Shown piece after piece: positions 39,693 through 49,149 of a stretch of 64,000 nucleotides of DNA (position 1 is its first letter; each line of letters opens with the position of its first letter). The notes beneath the pieces are model-generated. The model saw nothing but the letters and a program-made list of their open reading frames with translations. It did no database searches and was not told the origin of the DNA. Source of the stretch: Pseudomonadota bacterium (GTDB lineage Bacteria; Pseudomonadota; Alphaproteobacteria; Rhodobacterales; Rhodobacteraceae); the NCBI GenBank assembly GCA_018240425.1, contig JAFEFU010000012.1:1-64000 (forward strand). Reading direction: 5' to 3'. A program made the translations under genes and the position numbers.

Positions 39693-40583
39693 TCAGGCCG
39701 GCGAGGCGATCCCCCGTGCCGCCAGAAAGGCCGCAACCTCAGCGGCGGTCGGGATCGCGTCGGCGGTTCCGGGGCGGGTGACCTTCAGCGCCGCCGCCGC
39801 GCCCGCCCACTCCAGCGCGGCCTGCGTCGCAAGCCCCCCGTCGCGGGCCGCGGCGAAATAGCCAAGGAAGGTGTCACCCGCGCCGGTCGTGTCCACCGCC
39901 GCGACTTTCAGCGCCGGGACCGAGACCCGGCCGCCGGCGCGCGACAGCCAGAGCGCGCCCCGGGCCCCGCGCGTCACCAGGATCTCGGGCACATCGATGT
40001 CCTCGATCGCCTGCCCCATCGCCGTTCCCAGCTGTTCCGCCTCAAGCGCGTTCAGCACCAGGACGGTCACGTCCTTGAGGACGGCGCGCACCGCCTCGAC
40101 GCTGAAGGGCGCGGCCGAATAGATCACCTGCATCCCGCGCCTGCGGCCCAGCGCGGCGGCGGCGGCCTGATGGGCGGTCTCGTTCTGCAGGATCAGGATG
40201 TCGCCGGCCGCGGCCCCGGCCAGCGCCTTCTCGACCAGTGAAAAGGGCATGGCCCGGTTGGTGCCGGGAAAGAGGACGATGTTGTTCTCTCCGGCCTCGT
40301 CGACATTGATGATGGCGTGACCCGATGCGGAGTCCATCTGGATCAGATGCGCCACATCCACCCCCCAGCCCGCCAGACGGTCACGGGCCCATGCGCCTTC
40401 CGCCCCGACCGCGCCGATATGGGCGACCCGCGCCCCGGCCTTTGCGATCGCCGCCGACTGGTTCGCGCCCTTGCCGCCCAAGCCGACCGAATAGCCGGTG
40501 GCGGCCAGGGTCTCTCCCGGCGCCAGAAGGTGCGGCACCCGGTAGAAATGATCGATGTTGATCGAACCGAGGTTGTAGATCAT
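39693..40583 (-). CDS. rbsK: Ribokinase (PfkB family)
   Basis: A 296-residue sugar kinase that phosphorylates ribose or a similar sugar with ATP. The N-terminal GLGGKGANQSAAIAKAGA signature and the C-terminal VDTTGAGDTFLGYFAAA with the catalytic Asp are present. Its ATG overlaps the malic enzyme stop by 4 bases. No ribose transporter lies nearby, so the sugar identity is uncertain; adenosine or fructose kinases share the fold but the motif spacing favours ribokinase. Confidence 0.87.
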   Translation of the reverse strand: MIYNLGSINIDHFYRVPHLLAPGETLAATGYSVGLGGKGANQSAAIAKAGARVAHIGAVGAEGAWARDRLAGWGVDVAHLIQMDSASGHAIINVDEAGENNIVLFPGTNRAMPFSLVEKALAGAAAGDILILQNETAHQAAAAALGRRRGMQVIYSAAPFSVEAVRAVLKDVTVLVLNALEAEQLGTAMGQAIEDIDVPEILVTRGARGALWLSRAGGRVSVPALKVAAVDTTGAGDTFLGYFAAARDGGLATQAALEWAGAAAALKVTRPGTADAIPTAAEVAAFLAARGIASPA

Positions 40584-42847
40584 CCGGTCTGGCCCAGCTT
40601 GCAGGCGGCGATCGCCGCCATGTTGAGGATGTCGTTCACGGTCGATCCGGTCGAGCAGAACTGGATCGGCTTGTTCACTCCGGCAAGGATCGGGCCGATG
40701 ACCGTGGCCTCGGCCATCTCCTGGATCAGCTTGATCGAGATCGAGGCCGAATGGCGGGCCGGAACGACAAGGACGTTGGCGGGGCCGGTCAGCCGGCAGA
40801 AGGGATATTGCGCCATCCGATCCGGGTTGAGAGCCACGTCCACCGTCATTTCGCCGTCATACTCGAAGTCCACCCCGCGCCGGTCAAGGATGCGGGGCGC
40901 CTGGTGCATCTTCGTGGCGCGCTCCGACACCGGATAGCCGAAGGTCGAGAAGGACAGGAAGGCCACGCGCGGATCAAGCCCCAGCCCGCGCGCGACATGG
41001 GCGCCGCGCTCGGCGATGGTGGCCAGATCCTCTTCCTCGGGCCATTCGTGCACCAGCGTGTCGCCGAGCAGGACGATGCGCCCCTTGTGCACGATCGCGG
41101 TGATCCCCGCCGCCCCGTCCGAGGGCCTTGCGTCGAACACATGGTTGATGAGGTCAAGGACATAGGCCGACTTGCGGGTCGCGCCGGTCACCAGCCCGTC
41201 ACCGTGGCCGTGCGCCAGCATCAGCGCGGAAAAGACGTGCCTGTCGCGGGTGGCAAGCCGGTTGATGTCGTGGCCGTCGAAGCCCTTGCGCTGGAGGCGC
41301 CGGTAGAGGAAATCCCGGTAGGCCTGCAGGTGGCGCGTGTTGGCGGCATTCACCACCTCGAGTTCGCGGGCCGCCTCGCCCAGGCCCTCGGCGGCCAGCT
41401 TCTCGCGCACGTCGGCCTCGCGCCCGACGATCAGCGCCTTGCCCAGCCCCGCCCGCTGATAGGCGACCGCGGCCTTCAGCACCCGCGGGTCGTCGCCCTC
41501 GGCGAAGATCATCCGCGCCTGCGCGGCCCGGGCGCGGGCATGGATGCCCTGCAGGATCGTCGCGGTCGGGTCCATCCGCGCCTTGAGCGACAGCTCGTAC
41601 GCCGCCATGTCGATGATCGGCCGCCGCGCCGCCCCGGTCTTCATCCCCGCCTTCGCCACCGCCGGCGGGATCACATGGATCAGCCGGGGATCGAAGGGCG
41701 TGGGGATGATGTAGTCGCGTCCGAACGACAGCTTGCGCCCATAGGCCATCGCCACCTCGTCGGGCACGTCCTCGCGGGCAAGCTTCGCCAGCGCCTCGGC
41801 GCAGGCGATCTTCATCTCGTCGTTGATGGCGCGGGCGTGGATGTCGAGCGCGCCGCGGAAGAGATAGGGGAAGCCGAGGACGTTGTTCACCTGGTTGGGA
41901 TAGTCCGACCGCCCGGTGGCGACGATGGCGTCGGGCCGGACGGCGTGCGCCTCCTCCGGGGTGATCTCGGGGTCGGGGTTTGCCATCGCGAAGATGACCG
42001 GATTGTCGGCCATGCTGGCGACCATCTCGGCCGTGACCGCGCCCTTGGCAGAAACGCCGAGGAACACATCGGCGCCCGCCATCGCCTCGTCCAGCGTACG
42101 CGCGTCGGTGCGGGCGGCGTGTGCCGATTTCCACTGGTTCATGCCTTCGGTCCGGCCCTGCCAGATGACGCCCTTGGTGTCGCACATGATGCAGTTGTCG
42201 TGCTTGGCGCCCATCGCCTTGAGAAGCTCCAGGCAGGCGATGCCGGCGGCGCCCGCGCCATTCAGGACGATCTTCACCTCGCCGATCTTCTTGCCCGACA
42301 GTTCCAGCGCGTTGATGAGGCCGGCGGCGCAGATCACCGCCGTCCCGTGCTGGTCGTCATGGAAGACGGGAATGTCCATGATCTCCTTCAGGCGCTGCTC
42401 GATGATGAAGCATTCCGGCGCCTTGATGTCTTCAAGGTTGATGCCGCCGAAGGTCGGGCCCATCAGGCTGACCGCCTTGATGATCTCCTCGGGGTCTTCC
42501 GTCGCCAGCTCGATGTCGATGGCGTTCACGTCGGCAAAGCGCTTGAACAGCACCGCCTTGCCCTCCATCACCGGCTTGGACGCCAGCGCCCCGAGGTTGC
42601 CCAGCCCGAGGATCGCGGTGCCGTTCGAGATCACCGCGACCATGTTGCCCTTGGTCGTATAGTCATAGGCGGTCTCGGGCCGTTCGGCGATCGCCTCGAC
42701 CGGGACGGCGACACCGGGGCTGTAGGCCAGCGACAGGTCGCGCTGGGTCGCCATCGGCTTCGAGGCGACGATCTCGTACTTCCCCGGCACCGGGTTGAGG
42801 TGATAGGCAAGCGCCTCGTCAGGGGTGACGCGTGACTTCTGGCTCAT
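40580..42847 (-). CDS. maeB: NADP-dependent malic enzyme with phosphotransacetylase-like C-terminal domain
   Basis: A 755-residue two-domain protein: an N-terminal malic enzyme (about 1-420; AYSPGVAVPVEAIAE, TTKGNMVAVISNGTAILGLG, FHDDQHGTAVICAAG, VLNGAGAAGIACLEL) converting malate to pyruvate, and a C-terminal phosphate acetyltransferase-like domain (about 430-755) that is regulatory in MaeB homologues. ATG 42847 has GGAGGGAG upstream; the earlier ATG at 42880 lacks such support. It diverges from mutS. It supplies pyruvate and NADPH during growth on organic and amino acids. Confidence 0.95.
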   Translation of the reverse strand: MSQKSRVTPDEALAYHLNPVPGKYEIVASKPMATQRDLSLAYSPGVAVPVEAIAERPETAYDYTTKGNMVAVISNGTAILGLGNLGALASKPVMEGKAVLFKRFADVNAIDIELATEDPEEIIKAVSLMGPTFGGINLEDIKAPECFIIEQRLKEIMDIPVFHDDQHGTAVICAAGLINALELSGKKIGEVKIVLNGAGAAGIACLELLKAMGAKHDNCIMCDTKGVIWQGRTEGMNQWKSAHAARTDARTLDEAMAGADVFLGVSAKGAVTAEMVASMADNPVIFAMANPDPEITPEEAHAVRPDAIVATGRSDYPNQVNNVLGFPYLFRGALDIHARAINDEMKIACAEALAKLAREDVPDEVAMAYGRKLSFGRDYIIPTPFDPRLIHVIPPAVAKAGMKTGAARRPIIDMAAYELSLKARMDPTATILQGIHARARAAQARMIFAEGDDPRVLKAAVAYQRAGLGKALIVGREADVREKLAAEGLGEAARELEVVNAANTRHLQAYRDFLYRRLQRKGFDGHDINRLATRDRHVFSALMLAHGHGDGLVTGATRKSAYVLDLINHVFDARPSDGAAGITAIVHKGRIVLLGDTLVHEWPEEEDLATIAERGAHVARGLGLDPRVAFLSFSTFGYPVSERATKMHQAPRILDRRGVDFEYDGEMTVDVALNPDRMAQYPFCRLTGPANVLVVPARHSASISIKLIQEMAEATVIGPILAGVNKPIQFCSTGSTVNDILNMAAIAACKLGQTG

Positions 42848-42995
42848 ATGCGGCGGCTCCCTCCTCGTTTCCGCCGTCATAGCGGGCAGGGTCGCCTCTC
42901 ACAACGGCGAGGGAGGGGCCGTTAGCGATAAAGGAAATGCCGCTTTTCCGGCCCCCCTGGCTTCTGTAAGGTCGGCCCCGGTTCGGAGGGGCAAG

Positions 42996-45653
42996 GTGGA
43001 TACCACAGACGGCATGGTCACGCCGATGATGGCGCAATATCTGGAGATCAAGGGGCGCCACCCGGATGCGCTCCTGTTCTACCGGATGGGCGACTTCTAC
43101 GAGATGTTCTTTGCCGATGCCGAGGCGGCGGCGGCGGCCCTGGACATCGCCCTGACCAAGCGCGGCCAGCATCTGGGGCGCGACATTCCCATGTGCGGCG
43201 TCCCGGTCCATGCCGCCGAGGGCTATCTCCTGACGCTGATCCGCAAGGGTTTCCGCGTCGCCATCGCCGAGCAGATGGAAGATCCGGCCGAGGCCAGGAA
43301 GCGCGGCGCCAAGTCCGTTGTCGCGCGCGACGTGGTGCGGCTGGTGACGCCCGGCACCCTGACCGAGGAATCGCTGCTCGAGGCCCGGCGCCACAACTTC
43401 CTCGCCGCCTGGGCCGAGGTGCGCGACGAGGCCGCGCTGGCCTGGGCCGACATCTCGACCGGAGAGGTCCGGGTGATGCCCTGCCCCCTGGTTCGGCTGG
43501 CGCCGGAACTGGCGCGGCTGGCGCCCCGCGAACTTCTGGTCGGCGAAAGCCGCGAGGCCGATTGCCGCGCCCTTGCCGCCGAGCAGGGGCTGGCGCTGAC
43601 CCCCCTCGCGCGCGCCTCGTTCGACAGCCAGGGCGGCGAGCGGCGCCTGTGTGCGCTCTGGGCGGTCGGCACGCTCGACGCCTTCGGCAGCTTCGGCCGG
43701 GCCGAGATCGCGGCGCTGGGGGCGATCGCCGACTATCTCGACCTGACCCAGCGGGGACGGCTGCCCCTCTTGCGTCCCCCGGTCAGGGAGGCCGCCGGCA
43801 TGGCGGTGCAGATCGACGCGGCGACAAGGCGCAATCTCGAGATCACCCAGAGCCTGTCTGGCGGGCGCGAGGGATCGCTGATCGCGGCCATCGACCGGAC
43901 GGTCACCGCCGGGGGGGCGAGGCTTCTGGACCGCCGCCTTTCCGCGCCGTTGCGTGATCTGGCCGAAATCCGTTCGCGCCACGCGGCGGTGCGCGGGCTG
44001 GCCCTTGACGACGCCCTTGCCTCGGGCGTGCGCGCCGCCCTCAGGTCCGCGCCGGACATCGACCGGGCTCTGTCGCGGCTGGCGCTGGACCGGGGCGGGC
44101 CGCGCGATCTGGCGGCGATCCGCGCCGGCCTGACGGCGGCGGCGGCGGTGGCGGCGCTGGTTCCGGGCGATGCCCCGGCGCGGCTGGCGGACGCCGCCCG
44201 CGACCTGGCCGGATTCGACGACCTGCGCACCCTTCTGGGCCGGGCGCTGGTCGAGGAACCGCCGCTTCTGGCGCGCGACGGCGGCTTCATCGCCCCGGGC
44301 CACGAGCCCGAGCTGGACGAGGCCCGCCGGCTGCGCGACGAGGGCCGGGGGGTGATTGCCGCGATGCAGGCCGACTATGCGGCGCTGGCCGGCGTGCCCA
44401 GCCTGAAGGTCAAGCACAACAACGTGCTGGGCTATTTCATCGAGACCACCGACACCCATGCCGAGCGCATGATGTCGCCGCCCCTGAACGCGACCTTCAT
44501 CCACCGCCAGACCACTGCCAACCAGGTGCGCTTCACCACCGTCGATCTGAGCGGGCTGGAGACGCGCATCCTCAACGCCGGCAACCGTGCGATCGAGATC
44601 GAAAAGCGGCTCTATGACGGCCTGAAAGCCCGGGTTCTGGAGCAGGCGGGGCAGATCGGCGGCGCGGCCCGTGCGCTGGCCGAGATCGACCTGGCCGCCG
44701 CCTTCGCCGACCTGGCGCGCGCCGACGGCTGGACCGAGCCGCGCCTCGACGACAGCCGCGCCTTCCTTGTCGAGGGCGGCCGGCATCCGGTGGTCGAGGG
44801 TGCGCTGCGGCGAACCGGCCAGCCCTTCGTCGCCAACGACTGCGCGCTGAGCGACGGAGCGTCTCCTGCCATCTGGCTGCTGACCGGCCCGAACATGGCG
44901 GGCAAGTCAACCTTCCTGCGCCAGAACGCGCTGATCGCCCTGCTGGCGCAGGCGGGCTCGTTCGTGCCTGCGGCCAGCGCCCATCTCGGCCTCGTCAGCC
45001 AGATCTTCAGCCGGGTCGGCGCCGCCGACGACCTGGCGCGCGGGCGTTCGACCTTCATGGTCGAGATGGTCGAGACCGCGGCCATCCTCAACCAGGCCGA
45101 CGACCGGGCGCTGGTCATCGTCGACGAGATCGGCCGCGGCACCGCCACCTATGACGGCCTGTCGATTGCCTGGGCGACGCTGGAACATCTGCATGACGCG
45201 AACCGCTGCCGGGCGCTCTTCGCCACCCATTACCATGAGATGACCGCGCTGGCGGCCAAGCTGGCGGGCGTCGAGAATGCCACCGTGGCGGTCAAGGAAT
45301 GGCAGGGCGAAGTGATCTTCCTGCACGAGGTCCGCAAGGGCGCCGCCGACCGCTCCTACGGGGTGCAGGTCGCGCGTCTTGCCGGCCTGCCCCATGCGGT
45401 GATCGAGCGGGCGAAGGTGGTGCTCGAGGCGCTGGAGAAGGGCGAGCGCGAAGGCGGCACCCGCAAGCACGCGCTGATCGACGACCTGCCCCTGTTCAGC
45501 GCGATGCCGGTGCCCGCCCCCGCGGCAAAGTCCAAGGGGCCGTCGGCATTGGAAGAGCGGCTGAGGGCGCTCCATCCCGACGAGATGACGCCCTTGCAGG
45601 CGCTGGCGGCGCTTTACGATCTGAAGCGGGGCCTGACCGAGTCCGAGACCTGA
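42996..45653 (+). CDS. mutS: DNA mismatch repair protein MutS
   Basis: An 885-residue MutS of standard layout. The mismatch-contact F-x-E motif is in GDFYEMFFADA near the N-terminus, the Walker A is TGPNMAGKSTFLRQ near residue 635, and VDEIGRGTATYDGLS is the Walker B region. The frame is open further upstream, but a GTG at 42996 has GGAGGGG 5 bases ahead and is the best-supported start; ATG 43014 is an alternative. It recognises base mismatches with MutL. It converges with grpE over a hairpin. Confidence 0.96.
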   Translation: MDTTDGMVTPMMAQYLEIKGRHPDALLFYRMGDFYEMFFADAEAAAAALDIALTKRGQHLGRDIPMCGVPVHAAEGYLLTLIRKGFRVAIAEQMEDPAEARKRGAKSVVARDVVRLVTPGTLTEESLLEARRHNFLAAWAEVRDEAALAWADISTGEVRVMPCPLVRLAPELARLAPRELLVGESREADCRALAAEQGLALTPLARASFDSQGGERRLCALWAVGTLDAFGSFGRAEIAALGAIADYLDLTQRGRLPLLRPPVREAAGMAVQIDAATRRNLEITQSLSGGREGSLIAAIDRTVTAGGARLLDRRLSAPLRDLAEIRSRHAAVRGLALDDALASGVRAALRSAPDIDRALSRLALDRGGPRDLAAIRAGLTAAAAVAALVPGDAPARLADAARDLAGFDDLRTLLGRALVEEPPLLARDGGFIAPGHEPELDEARRLRDEGRGVIAAMQADYAALAGVPSLKVKHNNVLGYFIETTDTHAERMMSPPLNATFIHRQTTANQVRFTTVDLSGLETRILNAGNRAIEIEKRLYDGLKARVLEQAGQIGGAARALAEIDLAAAFADLARADGWTEPRLDDSRAFLVEGGRHPVVEGALRRTGQPFVANDCALSDGASPAIWLLTGPNMAGKSTFLRQNALIALLAQAGSFVPAASAHLGLVSQIFSRVGAADDLARGRSTFMVEMVETAAILNQADDRALVIVDEIGRGTATYDGLSIAWATLEHLHDANRCRALFATHYHEMTALAAKLAGVENATVAVKEWQGEVIFLHEVRKGAADRSYGVQVARLAGLPHAVIERAKVVLEALEKGEREGGTRKHALIDDLPLFSAMPVPAPAAKSKGPSALEERLRALHPDEMTPLQALAALYDLKRGLTESET

Positions 45654-45664
45654 CCTGCCGCCTT

Positions 45665-45707
45665 TTCCCTGATCCAAATACTCCACGGGCGGAGAAACCC
45701 CCGCCCG
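45665..45707. terminator. Bidirectional terminator-like hairpin with repeat copy E
   Basis: After mutS, TTTCCCTGATCCAAATACTC (a copy of the dispersed repeat) is followed by CGGGCGG (45686-45692) and CCGCCCG (45701-45707) around an 8-base loop. It lies between convergent mutS and grpE and can serve both. Confidence 0.6.
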
Positions 45708-45719
45708 CGACGCTCCCGA

Positions 45720-46268
45720 TCAGGACTTCGGCGTCGAGCTCACGCCCACCTGCGCCGGACGCAGGAGCCGGTCGTGCAGAAGGAACCCCTCGGTCATCAC
45801 CTGGATGATGTCGCCGGCCCTGGTGCCGGGCAGCGGGGCCTCGAACATGGCCTGGTGATGCTGGGGATCGAAGGGGTCGCCCGCCTGGGGCACGATCGGC
45901 ACGACGCCGTGACGGGTGAGGACGTTGACAAGCTCGCGCAGAGTCAACTCGACCCCCTCGATCAGGGCCTGGGCCGCGGCCCGCTGTTCCTCGCCGGCCG
46001 AATCGATTGCGCGCTTGAGGTTATCGTAGACCGGCAGGAGATCCTTGGCGAGCTTCGATCCGCCATATTGCTCGGCATCGCGGCGGTCGCGCTCGCCGCG
46101 CTTGCGGATGTTCTCGGCATCGGCCAGGGCGCGCATGAACCGGTCGCGCAGTTCGTCCCGTTCGGTCTTGACCGCCTCGAGTTCGGCCACCAGCGGGTCG
46201 GCATCGAGCACTTCGTCGCCCATCAGGGCCTGATCCTCGGCCAGTTCGTCTTTCTTCATCTCACTCAT
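45720..46268 (-). CDS. grpE: Nucleotide exchange factor GrpE
   Basis: A 182-residue co-chaperone that releases ADP from DnaK. It has the long N-terminal coiled-coil helix (LVAELEAVKTERDELRDRFM, DAENIRKRGERDR) and the C-terminal beta domain (FDPQHHQAMFEAP, LLHDRLLRPAQVGVS). The start at 46268 overlaps the hrcA stop by one base. dnaK is not in the window. The gene is read from the hrcA promoter. Confidence 0.95.
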   Translation of the reverse strand: MSEMKKDELAEDQALMGDEVLDADPLVAELEAVKTERDELRDRFMRALADAENIRKRGERDRRDAEQYGGSKLAKDLLPVYDNLKRAIDSAGEEQRAAAQALIEGVELTLRELVNVLTRHGVVPIVPQAGDPFDPQHHQAMFEAPLPGTRAGDIIQVMTEGFLLHDRLLRPAQVGVSSTPKS

Positions 46269-47341
46269 CAGTTCTGTCCCTTGCGCTCGCCGGACAGGAG
46301 CCTGCCCACAAGCTGCGCGGTGTAATCGACGATCGGTACGATCCGGCCATAGTTCAACCGCGTCGGCCCGATGACGCCCACCGCGCCGATGATCTTCCGA
46401 TCCGCGTTCATATAGGGAGAAACCACCAGAGAGGAACCCGAAAGTGAAAAAAGTTTGTTCTCCGAGCCGATGAAGATGCGCACGCCCTCGGCGGTTTCGG
46501 CCAGTTCGAGGAATTCGGCGATGTCGCGCTTGCGCTCGAGATCGTCGAAAAGGCTGCGGATGCGCGACAGGTCGGCCTCGGCCGTCTGGTCGAGAAGGTT
46601 CGACTGGCCGCGCACGATCAGCCGCTCCTGCTGCTCGCCAGGATCCTCCCACAGCGCCAGGCCGCCCTCGACCAGTTCGCGCGCCAGCGCGTTCAGCTCC
46701 TGCCGGCGGGCGGCGATCTCGTGGCGCATCTGCGAACGCAGTTCCGAGATCGTCCGCCCCTCGGCCAGCGCGTTGAGGAAATTCGCCGCCTCGCGCATCG
46801 AAAAGGGCGTCTGGCCGACCGGCGGCACGAACAGCCGGTTCTCGACCTGGCCGTCGGCAAAGACCAGCACCGCAAGCGCACGGTCGGGGGCGAGCGAGAC
46901 GAACTCGATATGGCGGATCGGCGCCTCCTGCTTGGGGGTCAGGACCAGGCTGGCGCCGTGGGTGATGCCCGACAGCGCCGCGCCGACCCGGTCGAGCAGC
47001 ACCCCCACGTCGAGGTCGGGGCTGGACATGGTCGCGTCCATCGCCTGCCGGTCGGTGACCGAGACGCTCGACACCTCCATCAGCCCGTCGACGAATAGGC
47101 GCAGGCCCAGTTGGGTCGGGATGCGGCCGGCCGAGACATGCGGGCTGTCCAGAAGGCCGAGATGCTCGAGATCCTGCATGACGTTGCGGATGGTCGCCGC
47201 CGAAAGCGGCTCGCTCATCGACCGGCTGAGCGAGCGCGAGCCGATCGGATCGCCGCTGTCGAGATAGCCTTCGACCACCCGGCGGAACACCTCGCGCGAG
47301 CGTTCGTTCATCAGCGTCAGGATTTTCTGGCCGTCGTTCAT
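46268..47341 (-). CDS. hrcA: Heat-inducible transcription repressor HrcA
   Basis: A 357-residue repressor of heat-shock genes that binds CIRCE elements and needs GroEL for activity. The winged helix (SRSMSEPLSAATIRNVMQDL, EHLGLLDSPHVSAGRIPTQL) and the C-terminal GSSLVVSPYMN and GVIGPTRLNYGRIVP segments are typical. hrcA-grpE is a classic operon. I looked for a CIRCE dyad (TTAGCACTC-N9-GAGTGCTAA) upstream and saw none, so self-repression through that site is unlikely here. Confidence 0.96.
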   Translation of the reverse strand: MNDGQKILTLMNERSREVFRRVVEGYLDSGDPIGSRSLSRSMSEPLSAATIRNVMQDLEHLGLLDSPHVSAGRIPTQLGLRLFVDGLMEVSSVSVTDRQAMDATMSSPDLDVGVLLDRVGAALSGITHGASLVLTPKQEAPIRHIEFVSLAPDRALAVLVFADGQVENRLFVPPVGQTPFSMREAANFLNALAEGRTISELRSQMRHEIAARRQELNALARELVEGGLALWEDPGEQQERLIVRGQSNLLDQTAEADLSRIRSLFDDLERKRDIAEFLELAETAEGVRIFIGSENKLFSLSGSSLVVSPYMNADRKIIGAVGVIGPTRLNYGRIVPIVDYTAQLVGRLLSGERKGQN

Positions 47342-47361
47342 TGGCTGACCCCTGCCCAGTC

Positions 47362-47389
47362 AATAAAGAGCGGCGGGCGCGGACGTCAA
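47362..47389 (-). promoter_or_regulatory. Candidate sigma-70 promoter of hrcA-grpE
   Basis: Read on the minus strand, TTGACG (47389-47384) and TTTATT (47367-47362) are spaced by 16 bases and lie 21 bases upstream of the hrcA start. The -35 is good and the -10 moderate. The TTGACG plus TTTATT pair is distinct from the surrounding GC-rich sequence. Confidence 0.45.
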
Positions 47390-47452
47390 TCGGGGTTGCA
47401 TCGGGGGGCGCGCCGCCTCTAATGGGCGCCATCATTGACAGAGGACCGAACC

Positions 47453-48166
47453 ATGCGCCCTTCCGGCCGGAAACTTGACGAAATGCGCGCGATTTCGATT
47501 GAAACCGGCGTCACCAGACATGCGGAAGGGTCATGCCTGATCCGCTGCGGCGATACCCAGGTGATCTGCACCGCGACGGTCGAGGACAAGCCCCCGCCCT
47601 TCCTGAAGGGCACCGGTCTGGGCTGGGTGACGGCCGAATACGGTATGCTGCCGCGCGCCACCAACACCCGCAACCGGCGCGAGGCGGCAGCCGGCAAGCA
47701 ATCGGGCCGCACCCAGGAAATCCAGCGGCTGATCGGCCGGGCATTGCGCGCCGGCGTCGACCGCGTGGCGCTGGGCGAGCGGCAGATCGTCATCGACTGC
47801 GACGTGATCCAGGCCGACGGCGGTACCCGCTGCGCTTCGATCACCGGCGGCTGGGTGGCGCTGCGGCTGGCGGTCAACCGGCTGATGAAGGCAGGCCTCG
47901 TCACCAGCGACCCGATCACCGATCATGTGGCCGCCGTCAGTTGCGGCATCTACGCCGGCCAGGCGGTCGTCGATCTGGATTATGCCGAGGACAGCGAGGC
48001 CGGAACCGACGGCAATTTCATCCTGACCGGGCGCGGGCGGCTGATCGAGGTGCAGATGTCGGCCGAGGGGGCGACCTTCTCGCGCGAGGAGATGGGCAAG
48101 CTTCTCGACCTGTCCGAGGCCGGCGTCGCCACTCTGGTCGCGGCGCAGAAGGCGGCGCTGGGATGA
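47453..48166 (+). CDS. rph: Ribonuclease PH
   Basis: A 237-residue phosphate-dependent 3'-5' exonuclease that trims tRNA 3' ends. It begins [20 protein letters not shown], with [20 protein letters not shown] and [16 protein letters not shown] as family landmarks. ATG 47453 follows GAGGAC. It diverges from hrcA and its stop overlaps the next start (ATGA), so it is translationally coupled to the rdgB-ridA gene. Confidence 0.95.
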   Translation: MRPSGRKLDEMRAISIETGVTRHAEGSCLIRCGDTQVICTATVEDKPPPFLKGTGLGWVTAEYGMLPRATNTRNRREAAAGKQSGRTQEIQRLIGRALRAGVDRVALGERQIVIDCDVIQADGGTRCASITGGWVALRLAVNRLMKAGLVTSDPITDHVAAVSCGIYAGQAVVDLDYAEDSEAGTDGNFILTGRGRLIEVQMSAEGATFSREEMGKLLDLSEAGVATLVAAQKAALG

Positions 48167-49149
48167 GGCGGCTTCAGGGCGACCGGCTGCTGGTCGCCAC
48201 CCACAACCGCGGCAAGCTCGAGGAGTTCGCGGCCCTTCTTGCCCCCTACGGGATCACCTGCGTGGGCACGGCCGAACTGGGCCTGCCCGAGCCCGCCGAG
48301 ACCGAGGACACCTTCCTTGGCAATGCGCGGATCAAGGCCCATGCGGCGGCCAGGGCTTCGGGCTTGCCGGCGCTGGCCGACGATTCCGGGATCGAGGTCG
48401 AGGCCCTGGACGGCCGCCCCGGCGTTCACACCGCCGACTGGGCGGCAACGCCGAACGGACGCGACTTCGTGCAGGCGATGAGCCGCACCTGGGCCGAGCT
48501 TGACGCGGTGTCGGCCCCGACGCCGCGCCGCGCACGCTTCCGCGCGACCTTCGTCCTGGCCTGGCCCGACGGGCACGAGCAGGTCTTCGAGGGCAGGGTC
48601 GAGGGACAGCTTGTCTGGCCGATGCGCGGACGGCAGGGGCATGGCTACGACCCGATGTTCCAGCCCGACGGCCACGGCCTGACCTTCGCCGAAATGGACC
48701 CGGAAGTTAAGAACCGGATCTCGCACCGCGCCGATGCCTTCGCCCGGTTCGCGGCGGTTCTCGAGGGGAGGGCGCGGCGCATCTCGACCGGATCGCCGTT
48801 CGAGCATGCGCTCGGCTACAGCCGCGCGGTGGTGAAGGGTCCCTGGTGCTTTGTCTCGGGGGTCACCGGCTATGACTATGCGACCATGACCATTCCCGCC
48901 GACCCTGCGGCGCAGGCGCGCAACTGCTTTGCCACGATCACCTGGGCGCTTGAACAGGGCGGCTTCACGCTGGCCGACATCGTGCGCGTCCAGTACACGA
49001 TCACCGATGCGGCGCTGGCAGACACCATCGCCCCGGTCCTGGGCGAGGTGCTGGGCGAGATCCGGCCCGCGGCGACGATGGTGGTCGCCGGCCTCATCAA
49101 GCCCGAGATGAAGGTCGAGATCGAAGTCACGGCACTGAAGGAACAGTGA
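48163..49149 (+). CDS. rdgB: RdgB-RidA fusion: XTP/dITP diphosphatase joined to a Rid-family domain
   Basis: One uninterrupted 328-residue frame codes for two proteins. Residues 1 to about 203 are RdgB/HAM1 ([62 protein letters not shown]), which hydrolyses non-canonical purine nucleoside triphosphates. Residues about 207-328 are a YjgF/YER057c/UK114 Rid domain ([33 protein letters not shown], ending MKVEIEVTA). At the join the codons read AGG-GCG-CGG-CGC where a free-standing Rid gene would have ATG-GCG-CGG-CGC, so loss of a start or stop may have created the fusion. The arginine of canonical RidA (PARS) is Ala here (PAAT). Confidence 0.85.
   Translation: MRRLQGDRLLVATHNRGKLEEFAALLAPYGITCVGTAELGLPEPAETEDTFLGNARIKAHAAARASGLPALADDSGIEVEALDGRPGVHTADWAATPNGRDFVQAMSRTWAELDAVSAPTPRRARFRATFVLAWPDGHEQVFEGRVEGQLVWPMRGRQGHGYDPMFQPDGHGLTFAEMDPEVKNRISHRADAFARFAAVLEGRARRISTGSPFEHALGYSRAVVKGPWCFVSGVTGYDYATMTIPADPAAQARNCFATITWALEQGGFTLADIVRVQYTITDAALADTIAPVLGEVLGEIRPAATMVVAGLIKPEMKVEIEVTALKEQ

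Noticed and set aside
39693..40583. Fructokinase or adenosine kinase as alternative to ribokinase
   Set aside because: The GGKGANQ and GAGDTF signatures and length fit ribokinase best, though sugar choice is not proven.
47342..47452. CIRCE element upstream of hrcA
   Set aside because: No TTAGCACTC-N9-GAGTGCTAA-like dyad is present; only a sigma-70-like promoter was seen.
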